Source of the DNA: Chara braunii
Taxonomy: Eukaryota; Streptophyta; Charophyceae; Charales; Characeae
Direction of reading: 5' to 3'
Length of the DNA: 20,945 nucleotides
NCBI GenBank assembly: GCA_003427395.1
Contig: BFEA01000333.1
Location: forward strand, 561,492 to 582,436
Of this stretch, positions 1-8,308 are shown one piece after another; positions within the stretch are counted from its first letter, which is position 1; every line of letters begins with the position of its first letter. The translations under genes and the position numbers were made by a program. Under the pieces are notes generated by a model. That model saw only the letters and a list, made by a program, of their open reading frames with translations, was not told where the DNA came from and ran no database searches.

Positions 1-74
<74 letters not shown>
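1..74. repeat. (TC)n microsatellite at left end
   Basis: An uninterrupted TC dinucleotide run begins at the first base and passes into a short C run (74-78). The contig probably ends here because assembly failed in the repeat. Confidence 0.97.
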
Positions 75-76
<2 letters not shown>

Positions 77-584
77 CCTGGATATACACACACCCCAAAA
101 ATAAATAAAATTAAAAATTGAGCGCATGACTAGTTTGCGCATGGTGCACACGCACCGCACGGTGCACTGCAGAAGTGCGCCGCAAGTATGATGTGTATGG
201 AAGTGTGTGTGTGTGCATGGGTGTGTGCTCTTCTGTGCTTATGTGTGTGTGTCTGCACAACCAAAAATAAAATACGAAAGTTGGGTGACTTAGAAAAAAG
301 AAAAAAGAAAATTTTGTAAACATTATCCGTGTGCGCATGGGTGGGTCTCATGCACATACGTATAGGCATACACAAACCCAATACTACCTGTATGTGTACA
401 GGTGGGTCCTATGTGTACGTGCACTCATGCGCATACGGGATGCAATACTCTTTGGGCCTTTCAACCGTGAACAATCCGTGAAGCTTATGGCAGTGTCCCA
501 AGAGTTGAGCCAAAAACTTGTGAAGAACCATGATGTGGTCCTTAGTGGTCACCAGCTGGCACATTTCTGGCACACTTTGTCATG

Positions 585-643
585 TCTCCATAAAAGTGTC
601 TGGAGTTGCCTTATCTCCATAAAAGTATGTTGGAGTTGTGCGA
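585..643. repeat. two-copy 29-bp tandem repeat
   Basis: TCTCCATAAAAGT followed by a TGGAGTTG block occurs at 585 and again at 614, with a few differences. The TCTCCA motif recurs near 663. Confidence 0.75.
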
Positions 644-1171
644 CGGGCCCCACATTGTTATATCTCCATTAATGCATATGTGTACGCTTGCACTCCTCAT
701 TGCTTCCAGCAGAACCCACAAATGACTGATAAGTCGAATAAACTTACGACTTCCAGGTCGACCTCCCTCCCTGTGAACTTTTCCTTTTTGTCAGATATTT
801 TTCTTTTCGTGAATTCTTCTGTTTGATGCACGCAGCTTTTGCAAGCGGCATCTAATGTTTTCTCTCGTGTGGTGCCAGACCACCATGATCAATTGACATC
901 TGTCAAGAGTGCAATTGCAATTAGTATTCTATTTTTATCATTCTTTGTTGATGTGTTTTCCAATACCAAGCACATCAACAAATAAGCTAGCCATTTAGCG
1001 TTGCCTGCATTTTCCAACATGCCCTTGCCCATACGCCAATGGATAGCCTAGTATTGTCCAGATCCTTCTGCTGTGTGAAATAAGCGCTGTCCCAATCATT
1101 GCTTATGTCACGGCCTACAATCAACGGATACCTTGATAATGTTAAGGGTTAACCACCAACAACAACCCTCC

Positions 1172-1172
<1 letters not shown>

Positions 1173-1219
<47 letters not shown>

Positions 1220-1225
1220 CCCCCC
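1173..1225. repeat. 46-base poly(C) tract
   Basis: Cytosines run unbroken from 1173 to 1218, then one G and six more C. The minus strand is a long G run that could form quadruplexes, and the length is unlikely to be exact in the assembly. The glycine-rich minus-strand frames here are artefacts of the tract. Confidence 0.95.
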
Positions 1226-1312
1226 ACCTGACTCCTCCCACTGTAATGGAGAAAAGTACGGCCCCAGCATGTTTTCAAAAATAAAATAAAATTGTGATCT
1301 CTTACAACCCTC

Positions 1313-1519
1313 AACCTGACCCCATTGATCAGGACCGAAGAGGTTGTTCCCGTCCCTTATGATGAATGGCTCTTGTTCCAAATTCAGAAAGGGACTCTGG
1401 GCCCGATTCCCATCCTGTGTTGCTCCGCATGAATAGATCGGAGCTTCTTTTTTTTTCACAATAACTGTCAATATTACTCAATATGACAATAAGTAAAAAA
1501 AAAAAAAACCTGACCCCAT
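1313..1519 (+). mobile_element. poly(A)-tailed short retroposon (SINE-like) with target duplication
   Basis: AACCTGACCCCAT occurs at 1313-1325 and again at 1507-1519; its leading AA merges with the tail in the right copy. Between them lies about 180 bp ending in 14 adenines (1495-1508). A short body, A-tail and direct repeats immediately outside are the hallmarks of target-primed reverse transcription by a LINE. The body contains GGGCCCGATTCCC (about 1402), which is close to but not the same as a tRNA B box. A related stretch at 9896-9980 shows this is a family. I could not find a convincing A box, so the RNA origin is open. Confidence 0.7.
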
Positions 1520-2252
1520 ACATGGGATGCTGTTGACGATTAACATCTGGGCTCAGTGCTATGAAGGGCAATCATGTCCTTTCGGCACTTGAACCTTGTG
1601 GTCCAGGTTTACAGTGTGCTCACCTGTGATGAGCTTTAGGTTAGCATGCCTGCCATTCGCCAACCTGGAAGAACAGGCATGTCTGAAGAAGTCATGTGAC
1701 TTTGTTGTCGTGCTGCCTTATCACTTTGCACTCGTTCATCTGACACGTTATTTACGACCTGCACCTAACCCAGGTGCTATTTCCTGAAGTACGGCACCCC
1801 CTGATAGTAGCTGTGTAAGAGTAGGGCAGCAGAAGACTCCCAAAGCCAAATCTTTATGAACCTTCCTGCCTATCCCTGTTCTCTGCTACCGATGTCTCTG
1901 AGGCTCGAGATGCGAACTGGGAGCTTAGATGGGACAGAGTCTAGGTGTCGGTCAACCATGGCGTGACCGGATGCAGACAAAGTGCAGAGTGATGGCAATG
2001 TAAAGGAGGAGAGCGCTTAGCAGGGGTCGAATTCATTTTTGGATTACTTTCTTGAAGTTTCTTGGGTACCTATTGGAACAAGGCTATCCACCGCTTTTCC
2101 ACCACCCGTTAAGAGGCACCTCAGAGACTGGTCCCACAGGTCACTGCATTGTATTGTCAACTCTTCCCACAAGGACCTGAGGTGGGCCTCGTTAGGTCCG
2201 CGCTGCACCTTCCGGTTGCTCTCTGTTTCATGATCCTCCAAGAAAAAAAGGG
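1520..2252. other. no recognised feature
   Basis: Reading frames of about 60-65 codons occur on both strands (for example 1596-1787 and 2039-2233), but none has a recognisable domain. I see no RNA gene or repeat structure apart from the MITE that starts at 2253. Confidence 0.5.
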
Positions 2253-2407
2253 TTAAACCACGAGTACATGGCCCCAGGCAACTGGAGAACCTGTTTTGAG
2301 CCTCTCCGAGAATATAGGATGCCGAGCGCCGTTGATAAAATGAGTATGCGGCGGGCGGCCTCCCAAAGGGGCCCGCGACCTATAGCTGGCATGTACTGGT
2401 GCTTTAA
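2253..2407. mobile_element. MITE copy 1 (TTAA-ended, subtype A)
   Basis: The left end TTAAACCACGAGTACATG (2253-2270) is the near-complement of the right end CATGTACTGGTGCTTTAA (2390-2407), with 16 of 18 positions pairing. The element is 155 bp, too short to encode a transposase. Its GC-rich interior, CGGCGGGCGGCCTCC followed by a CCCGCG block, is shared with 19268-19420. TTAA at both ends could be the target duplication, as in piggyBac, or part of the terminal repeat. Confidence 0.75.
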
Positions 2408-2964
2408 GGAACATAGTTACAGCAACTGCAAATCATAACGATATCCTTGCTTCTGGGACTTCTGTTATGATAACTGTCAATTGTATCCAATGTATAGTGT
2501 AGATAGGGTGCTGATGCCCACTGTACTGATAATCTGTTTAGTGTATTGTAGTTGGATGATGTAGTTAAAAAGCAGCTGGCTTTTCATTCCTGGGCAACCG
2601 TTGCTTTTCCATCTATATCTTCTTTCCTCATGCTAGAATGAATGAATGGTGTCCGAGGTGTGTATTTCCGCCTAATGGCCGTAACCTTTGTTTTTTTTTA
2701 ATAGACAGGAATGAGTGAATGAATGAATGGTGTCCAAGGAGGGATGTCAGATGAAAGGTCGGAGGGAAAGCTTCAGGTGCCTCAATTCCTTGTGCAGATG
2801 CACGGTGTCTCGAACCCGACTAAGTGTCTATTTCAAAGTTCTCAATCAGCAGTACATCCGAGCCTTTTTTCCTATGTGCCAAATCCTGCTGAACCAATGC
2901 AGTGCATGGTTTGCCTGGCGAAGCTTGCCTTTTTCTTTTCCGGTAGGCTGAGCCCTCGAGGTTG
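2408..2964. other. no gene; one spaced 23-bp direct repeat
   Basis: The only clear structure is GAATGAATGAATGGTGTCC-plus, at 2636-2658 and 2717-2739, 81 bp apart with one difference. A minus-strand GGGTTCGAGAC (near 2810) resembles a tRNA B box, but without a well-placed A box. The frames at 2723-2974 are not recognisable. Confidence 0.5.
2636..2739. repeat. 23-bp direct repeat, 81-bp period
   Basis: The two arms differ at one base and flank about 58 bp containing a T9 run. This may be a short insertion with its target duplication, or a partial tandem copy; the sequence does not decide. Confidence 0.6.
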
Positions 2965-3021
2965 TGGTGGTTAACACACCATGCTGGAACAAAACAGCTT
3001 GAAAATGTTCTGGTGGTTTAA
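2965..3021. mobile_element. isolated MITE right end (double-end form)
   Basis: GGTGGTTAA (2966-2974) is followed 47 bp later by GGTGGTTTAA (3012-3021), with GGAACAAAACAGCT between. The same pair of ends with similar filler (GAAACAAAATAGCT) and 46-bp spacing closes the MITE at 4430-4684. No matching left end was found, so this is a truncated copy. Confidence 0.55.
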
Positions 3022-3639
3022 AGGCGCAAGTGTGAAAAAGTTTAGAAAAGAAGTGCACCACATCCAAATTACGGAGTCATCCTTCTTTGATGAGCTTTCA
3101 AAAGCCCATACGAAAACGGAAACTATATCGGGCAAAAGAAGTGCAAAAATCACAGAAGTTCAGGCACAAGATTGTCGCACTCCCAACATTTCCTCTTCCT
3201 CCTTCTTTCTCCAACATTCAGGACACCATGACCTAGCCATTACCCAAAACAATGCCCTCATATTCCTTGAATGGAAGAGAGTTTCCTAAATTTATCTAAA
3301 ATGAGGGAAGGCTAGGGCAGCTTTAACTTCGACGAGTATCTTAAGAACCTGTAGGGTAAGTAGGGCTTTGAAGCTTGAACTCATTGGTTGGATATGGATA
3401 TATTATCCCTAGATCGCCTTCTTCCACCGATTAAGTGACCACCTGCCAGGCAACCTTTATGATTGCCTTTGCATTCGCCACCTCTCCCATCGAAGCAAAG
3501 GTGGAAGCTTCTCTCTACAACTTCTGTCTGTGGAATCTCAGACAGAAGTTTGGGACCAGAGTAAGGCAAAGACAAATGTCTTGAGGATAAGAGCCCTATC
3601 CAGTTGGGGGTGTAAACAGCCTGCCATCTGCCATCCTAT
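3022..3639. other. no recognised gene
   Basis: Frames at 2981-3289 (+) and 3381-3575 (-) have no known domain. A perfect hairpin lies at 3519-3550. On the minus strand, a frame other than the longest one reads FASMGEVANAKAIIKVAWQVV (in part) near 3430-3510. It looks protein-like but I cannot place it. Confidence 0.4.
3519..3550. other. perfect 12-bp inverted repeat
   Basis: AACTTCTGTCTG (3519-3530) and its exact complement (3539-3550) are separated by 8 bases. No known role. Confidence 0.85.
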
Positions 3640-3990
3640 TTAGTACTGTTTTGGATCTAACCAAAGAAGGCCATCCATGATTTCTTCTTGGGTAGGGGGC
3701 AGCTCATGGGACCACCACCACTGCACCACCTTTCTACAATTAACTTCTATTGCGAAAGCTAACCGGAAAGCTACCATTTCCCTAATGGAAGCTTGACAAG
3801 GTGAATTATATGCTGGAATCAAGACCATTAAACCACTAGCATCTCTGAGCCTTTCTTTCCCCTCTCGGATTTCAGCTGCTCGCCAGTAAAAAGCGGACCA
3901 GCGAAGGCGTGTTTTTCTATTTTTTTGCCAAGCGCCAGCAGCCATTTCAGCCCGGTAGGTTGTGCCCCAAGGGACGCGGTGCGTTAAACC
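3640..3990 (-). pseudogene. possible RNase H-like (RVT_3-type) fragment
   Basis: The minus-strand frame 3640-4011 runs 123 codons; its first few codons read through a MITE end, so they are not part of the old gene. The core reads RDASG, then about 17 residues later REMVAFRLAFAIEVNCRKVVQ. A D-x2-G turn, then a helix with E-x2-A and A spacing, then a short strand, recalls the plant RNase H-like domain found in degenerate LINE-related genes. The later acidic strand and C-terminal part are not visible. The tail reads WWWSHELPPTQEEIMDG and matches nothing I know. It may instead be an unrelated open frame. Confidence 0.22.
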
Positions 3991-4176
3991 GCCAATACAC
4001 GGCCCAGGCAACTTGGGAAAACAAATGGATCACTCTTAAAATTTTGAAGGCTGAGGGCTACCGGACCAGAACGGCTGGTGATGCCAGCCAAAGAAGGGGA
4101 AAAGTCCATGACTGGCGGTTCGACAACGCTTGGCGTGCAGTGCGAGTTCACCAGCTTGGGTGTACTGATGTTTTAA
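3984..4176. mobile_element. MITE copy 2 (subtype B)
   Basis: Left end TTAAACCGCCAATACAC (3984-4000), right end GTGTACTGATGTTTTAA (4160-4176); 13 of 17 positions pair. The following CGGCCCAGGCAACT matches copy 1 just inside its left end. An internal hairpin, GGCTGG...CCAGCC (about 4073-4088), is shared with copy 3. The open frame 3909-4265 is passage through the element. Confidence 0.7.
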
Positions 4177-4429
4177 TGGATGGGAAAGGCACTGGTGATT
4201 TAGATCATCTGCAAAAACTGCCAAAGAGAATAACTGAAGCTGGAGCCCGACTATCTCAAGATTAAGGGTCCACCACAAGTGTTTTGACTGATTGATAGCC
4301 TCTTAAATGACCAGTGTGTCCGAACCTCTTTTCTTTTGATGTTGATTTCTGCTGCAAGTGACACAAAAATGAATCGGTGCTGGCATGAAATCATGTCTTT
4401 CTGCCTAGTGTACCCAAGAACATGGCTTG

Positions 4430-4684
4430 TTAAACCGCCAGTACTTTGCCGAGCCATTTTTTCCCAGCGTGCCAACATGGTCGCATATGTGCAGTGACTT
4501 TTGGGTCGCAGCCCAGCTCTTTGGCTGGCAGTGCCAGCCGAAAAGGGGGGAAATTTGAGTCGCAACAAGTCACCATTTTTTTTGCCCACAGCACATGTTC
4601 ACCTCAAGAAAAGAGGCTTGGAAGCACAGGTGGTTTAACTGCTGTGTTGAAACAAAATAGCTGTGAGGCGTACTGGTGGTTTAA
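4430..4684. mobile_element. MITE copy 3 (subtype B, double right end)
   Basis: Left end TTAAACCGCCAGTAC (4430-4444) pairs at 14 of 15 positions with GTACTGGTGGTTTAA at 4670-4684. A second, inner end GGTGGTTTAA lies at 4629-4638. An internal palindrome GGCTGGCAGTGCCAGCC (about 4522-4540) matches that of copy 2. The inner end plus the 46-bp extension recurs at 2965-3021, so the doubled end is a stable subtype rather than a chance event. Confidence 0.7.
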
Positions 4685-4745
4685 GATCGTTTGTTTGTGT
4701 TTTTTTCCTTAACAAAGCCCAGATTGTTGTAGAGGCCAGGGTCCG

Positions 4746-5110
4746 AGCTGAGTTACGGTGGGGTACTTGTCATCGGCGCGCCCAGTTATCGGGTGTCCTG
4801 ACAATCGACTTGTGTTGTAAGCCGACCACCTGCGAATGTGTGATGAACCAGGCTAGGGAGATCATCAGAGCAACCAGCAACTAACGTCCTCTACTCGCCC
4901 ACACACAGTCACGCTGATTTATGGTGGGTTACTTATCATCGGAGCGCCCTATCATTAGTTGCCCTGACAAGTGGTGGTTATCAGATCAGCCAGTAGCTAA
5001 CGTTCTCTACTCGCCCACACACAGTCAAGCCGATTTACGGTGGGTTACTTATCATTTGAACGCCCTAGCATCAGGTGACCTGATTCTCATTATGCTCCTA
5101 GTGCACCCCC
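4746..5110. repeat. 116-bp degenerate tandem repeat
   Basis: The anchor GGTGGGTTACTTATCAT occurs at 4923 and 5039 (116 bp apart), with a diverged copy GGTGGGGTACTTGTCAT at 4757 (166 bp before the second, so about 50 bp inserted or lost). Each of the last two units is preceded by AACTAACGT/CTAACGTTC then CTCTACTCGCCCACACACAG. The longer frames here (4663-4884, 4921-5175) are repeat-derived. Confidence 0.8.
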
Positions 5111-5175
5111 TATCCCCTGTATCCTACCTCAGTGTGAATCACTCAGGACTATCATCCTACCATCTCGGGGGGTGA

Positions 5176-5526
5176 CTTGGACCGAATAGCATGTATAGGC
5201 ACCCAGTCTAGGCAGGCTAGCACCCACGGACGAGTCCGGACTGTCCTAACTTACCCAAGGCTAGGCGGATCCCAGACGATCCGGAGCGATATCCCCTTCC
5301 AGTCCTAGTTCAAGCGAAATAGAATGAGCCTTGTCGTGCGGAACTTCGGACGCCAGGCTCAAGCATTTTTATACTAGCCTCCACTCACATTCTTTCCTAG
5401 CCCCTACGAAGTGTATCACGGACCTCATCTGATCCTCCCCCCAAGCCCAGACCCTAGTCTATGAGGGCCGGACTCCCACCCTGGCACTGTAGTTAATTTT
5501 TTTGTACTAGCAACCCCCAAGACCCA
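5176..5526. other. no recognised feature
   Basis: Unique-looking sequence without a credible reading frame. CGGACGAGTCCG near 5228 is a small imperfect palindrome. I looked for hammerhead ribozyme core motifs and saw none. Confidence 0.45.
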
Positions 5527-5690
5527 TAGGCTGAGTACATGCGTGCCTGCAAGCTGTATGTGTGTATATATATGTGCCCATAGGCTGTGCGTATCTCTAT
5601 ATATGTCAGTAAGCTGTCTATATTTATCCTCAAACTGTGTGAGAGCTCAAAAGCTGTGTATATCTGTAGGCTATTTATATGTGTGGGCTC
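5527..5690. repeat. degenerate ~30-bp repeat, AAGCTGT/TATAT-rich
   Basis: AGGCTG or AAGCTGT followed by TATAT-type runs recurs about five times, with spacings of about 25-40 bp. This creates the tyrosine/cysteine-rich frames on both strands, which I do not count as genes. Confidence 0.55.
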
Positions 5691-5769
5691 AAACCGTATC
5701 ATCAGTATGTGACGGCTGTGTTCTACAGTCTGTGCTACAGTTTCACGTGATCCCAACGTGTGATAAGCC

Positions 5770-5812
5770 AGAACAACTGGTAACTAACGTCCTCCACTCA
5801 CCCACACACAGT
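5770..5812. repeat. dispersed copy of the CCCACACACAG motif
   Basis: GGTAACTAACGTCCTCCACTCACCCACACACAG matches (in part) the block at about 4877-4910 and 4993-5025. This is a third copy outside the tandem array. A reduced form, CAACTAACGCACACACAG, lies at about 20358. Confidence 0.7.
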
Positions 5813-5949
5813 TGAACCCCAACATACAACAATCATGGACTAACCCCTTGGGTGGTGCGCAGGCAGTGTCTGTAATCCTGACCATGTGTCAGCCCAAGGG
5901 GGGTGTGCAAATGGTTGTACGTTATGTGAATGCTGCCGGCATATGTGCG

Positions 5950-6036
5950 AGAGGCTACGGAGTTTTGAACCCGCAACCTCAGACCATAAAGCGCATTTGC
6001 AACCGGTGCTCTAACCACGGAGCCACTGGCCATCCC
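5950..6036 (-). mobile_element. tRNA-like head of a SINE (minus strand)
   Basis: Read on the minus strand from 6036, the sequence begins GGGATGGCCAGTGGCTCCG and continues GTGGTTAGAGCACCGG, a good D-arm/A-box region. GCGGGTTCAAAACTCCG (5961-5977) follows as a B box with one extra base in the loop. The 3' side has no complement to GGGATGG and no clover-leaf acceptor stem, so this is not a working tRNA. The arrangement fits the pol III promoter of a tRNA-derived SINE; the body would run left, toward 5820. The 66-codon minus frame here is a read-through of the tRNA part. No tail or target duplication was identified. Confidence 0.6.
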
Positions 6037-6039
6037 GGT

Positions 6040-6049
6040 GGTGGTTTAA
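6040..6049. repeat. MITE-like right end beside the SINE head
   Basis: GGTGGTTTAA followed by AATCG resembles the right end at 4675-4684 with its flank GATCG. Because similarity continues past TTAA, this may be a target-sequence relic rather than an element end. Confidence 0.35.
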
Positions 6050-6555
6050 AATCGTACTTGCTTCCACAACCAGCAGCGCAATGGGTGTGGTTAAAGGATT
6101 GCCCTTTTTGACAGATCTACTCCATTTACAACCCTGCAACATAGAATCCCTTGCTCATCTCCGTATGGGTCCCTACCCGTTGGCAAGAGTTTGACCCTAT
6201 CCCCATTCTTTTCGTGCACAAGTCAAATTCCTTTTTTTTTTAAAAAAAAAAAACAGCTCAGACAAGTACTAGGGGTGCTGATAGGAGCAGACACCTCTAG
6301 TACTGTCGGAGAGGCTCCATCTATTGGCGGGGAGCGTCACCTGCTGGAAACCGGGTCAGTGTCCCTTTTAACAGAGAAAAGATTTCTGTAATGACATATC
6401 AATTTTCATTTCCAAGCGGGATTAGATTAACACAATTGCCTAAAGAGTAACGGAGGCGCGCGAAGGTAGGCTCAAGCTAGCGCTTTGCGCAGCTGTAGAG
6501 CGTAATGGTCAAAGCCTGCCTATCCATTAGCCAGATCGGGCAGTCAGATCAAATT
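6050..6555. other. no gene; T/A homopolymer junction and a hairpin
   Basis: A T11-A12 junction lies at about 6230-6253, and a strong hairpin follows at 6261-6307. The rest shows no recognisable feature. Confidence 0.5.
6261..6307. other. long imperfect hairpin
   Basis: AGTACTAGGGGTG (6265-6277) pairs with CACCTCTAGTACT (6292-6304) over 13 positions with one G-T pair. GAC/GTC extends the stem outside past a single bulged A. The loop is 14 bases. It could be a foldback element or the tip of a structured RNA; no partner copy was found. Confidence 0.8.
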
Positions 6556-7235
6556 CCTAGTTTGCCTGATCATAAACTGTTTTCAAGTCGAAAACTATAA
6601 TAATTGCTTATAGCTTCACATCCTTAATAGCCCGCATAACTCCATGCAAGGACCATATTGTTAAACATATGCTTACCCAATGTTGAGCGAATCGATCTAC
6701 ACAGCAATAGACCCATTTCTCTTATACTTTCCTTCATTCATGGAGAGACCTTTGCAGTGTGTGATGTGTAAGTATATATTGTGCTGAAGTGCACTGGAGG
6801 CTGGCCACTTGAAGTGGATGCACCAACTGAGATCCCACTGAGCTCTACAAAACGGTAGATAGGGCAAGGTTTCCTGAATAACTTCAACAAACTCGGTAGA
6901 ACTCCTAGTTTACCTGTTCATAAACTTGTTTTGAGTCAAAAACTACAACAACTGCTTATAGCTTCTTGTTCTTCATAACCCGCGTAACTTCATTTATTGT
7001 TCAATGCATACTTGCCGAGCGTTGAGTGAGTCGCTCTCCCCATAGCAATCGGCCCAGTCCTCTCATACTTCTATTTATTCGTGGGGATGTTTTTAGCATG
7101 TCACACGTAAGTATATCTATGATCAAGTGCACTAAAGCTTAGCCACTCGAACTGGATGTGCTAACTTACATCCCATTCAGCTTGTTCGACATGGTAGATG
7201 GGGCAAGCTTTCCCGAACAACTTTTACAGGTTGTC
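6556..7235 (+). repeat. two diverged 348-bp tandem monomers upstream of the LINE
   Basis: CCTAGTTTGCCTG-ATCATAAAC at 6556 is matched by CCTAGTTTACCTG-TTCATAAAC at 6904. GCTTATAGCTTC recurs at 6606 and 6954, then TTGAGYGARTCG, AAGTATAT, AAGTGCACT and GTAGATRGGGCAAG follow in the same order in both. Small indels separate the units. They end about 240 bp before the first LINE reading frame. In other lineages LINE 5' UTRs can be made of tandem promoter monomers; whether these belong to the LINE is an inference from position. Confidence 0.7.
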
Positions 7236-7475
7236 AACATTTTTGTGGACATGCTTACGACAAAGACACAAGATGATGGTCTCCCATGCCAAGGAGATGA
7301 AAATTTGACTAGGGCACACAAATCTCCCCATCATTAGTCCCTTAGGCTTGATCCATAGCGCTGCCAAATTTGGGTTTGACCAAGCACACCCCCATCTCGC
7401 CTCCTCGAGAGCATTTGACATCGAGAAATCATAAAATCATAACCCAGTGAAATATTCCAGTGGCCAGCCTCGTAC

Positions 7476-8224
7476 GTGGACAGAGATGAGCATCCCACCA
7501 AGGCGAAAAAAGGGAAAAAGCTGCAGGAGAAGACTCAACAAGAAGACAGCCTCAAACAGAACACCACACCGCTTACAGAACAAGGAACGTTGACTGACTT
7601 GCGAAGAAAGAAACGCATAGTTGAGGCCCAGGTGGCTTTACTCACAACGAAAAACAAGGAATTAGCAGACAAGCATCAGTCTCTACAGAAGATAGCGGAT
7701 GGCCAAATGACTACAGTCGAAGCAGCAGCAAGGGTGGGCGCTATGAAAAATGAACATCCGCATAACCTCATTCCCTGCCAATGGAACAGTGCTCATCAGG
7801 ACTGAGAAATCGCAGTACACAAGACGGGGGCACTCGTCACAATAACTTACCAGGCAATCCAAGACGGCATGCTCTCACCTCAATTTCAAGACGCTCTTAC
7901 TCCAATGTTCACACCGGGGGGCAGCAAGATAATGTAGAAGAATGGAAGGACCTGGCAGGACAGCGTCACAGGGCAGACCTGCGTCCAGTTATAGTCCGGG
8001 TAAACGAGAAACTTGCCATCTCAGAGGACTTGGAGTGGGTTCCCTGGCAGGTAGTCGAGTCTAGCCCCTACGGGCTGTTGGGCCAAGGACCAGCAGCAGA
8101 GAGAGCGGCCTTCGCAGCAGCGATGGTGTCCAAATATAGACTGTTCCTGGCAAATGGCAGCAGCTGGCACACAAAAATCAACGAGCTGGCTCAGAAAAAA
8201 GAGGTCACCTTCTTCCACAACTAA
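7476..8224 (+). pseudogene. LINE ORF1-like protein, split by a frameshift
   Basis: Two overlapping frames, 7476-7805 (109 codons) and 7781-8224 (147 codons), probably represent one ORF1. The first begins with a lysine-rich stretch, then LRRKKRIVEAQVALLTTKNK and on to LQKIADGQ, whose heptad spacing suggests a coiled coil, as in LINE ORF1 proteins. No ATG lies near its start; the first usable codon is GTG, so the true N-terminus is unclear or lost. The second part has no zinc knuckle or RRM I can see; it is alanine-rich around GPAAERAAFAAAMVSKYRLF. The assignment rests mainly on position, 85 bp upstream of a LINE endonuclease frame on the same strand. In LINEs this product binds the element RNA. 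Confidence 0.5.
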
Positions 8225-8308
8225 AACTGCACAATGGGACCAAAGGAGGTAGACATTCAAATCATTGACTGATCATGGACGTCTTGGTCAGGACCCTTTG
8301 CACCCAGA

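Larger units (their letters stand above)
79..1312. other. non-coding stretch with low-complexity DNA
   Basis: No gene is recognised. GT-rich DNA (about 199-255) and CATG/GTGTAC-rich DNA (about 331-430) give only simple-sequence reading frames. The frame at 331-672 has an ordinary-looking middle part (about 440-580) but matches no family I recognise. The rest, up to the poly(C) tract, shows nothing I can name. Confidence 0.6.

Noticed and set aside
331-672. Plus-strand 113-codon frame as a gene
   Set aside because: Its start is in simple repeat, its end in a tandem repeat, and the middle matches no family I recognise.
1108-1314. Glycine-rich minus-strand reading frames
   Set aside because: They are produced by the poly(C) tract at 1173-1218.
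2799-2900. Minus-strand GGGTTCGAGAC as a tRNA or SINE B box
   Set aside because: The nearest A-box-like TGGTTCAGCAGG is about 80 bases away and no tRNA fold is apparent.
5176-5526. Hammerhead ribozyme or retrozyme
   Set aside because: The GGACGAGTCC palindrome superficially recalls a ribozyme stem, but the conserved core motifs are absent.
5943-6037. Functional tRNA gene on the minus strand
   Set aside because: No acceptor-stem partner for GGGATGG and an extra base in the T loop; better seen as a SINE head.
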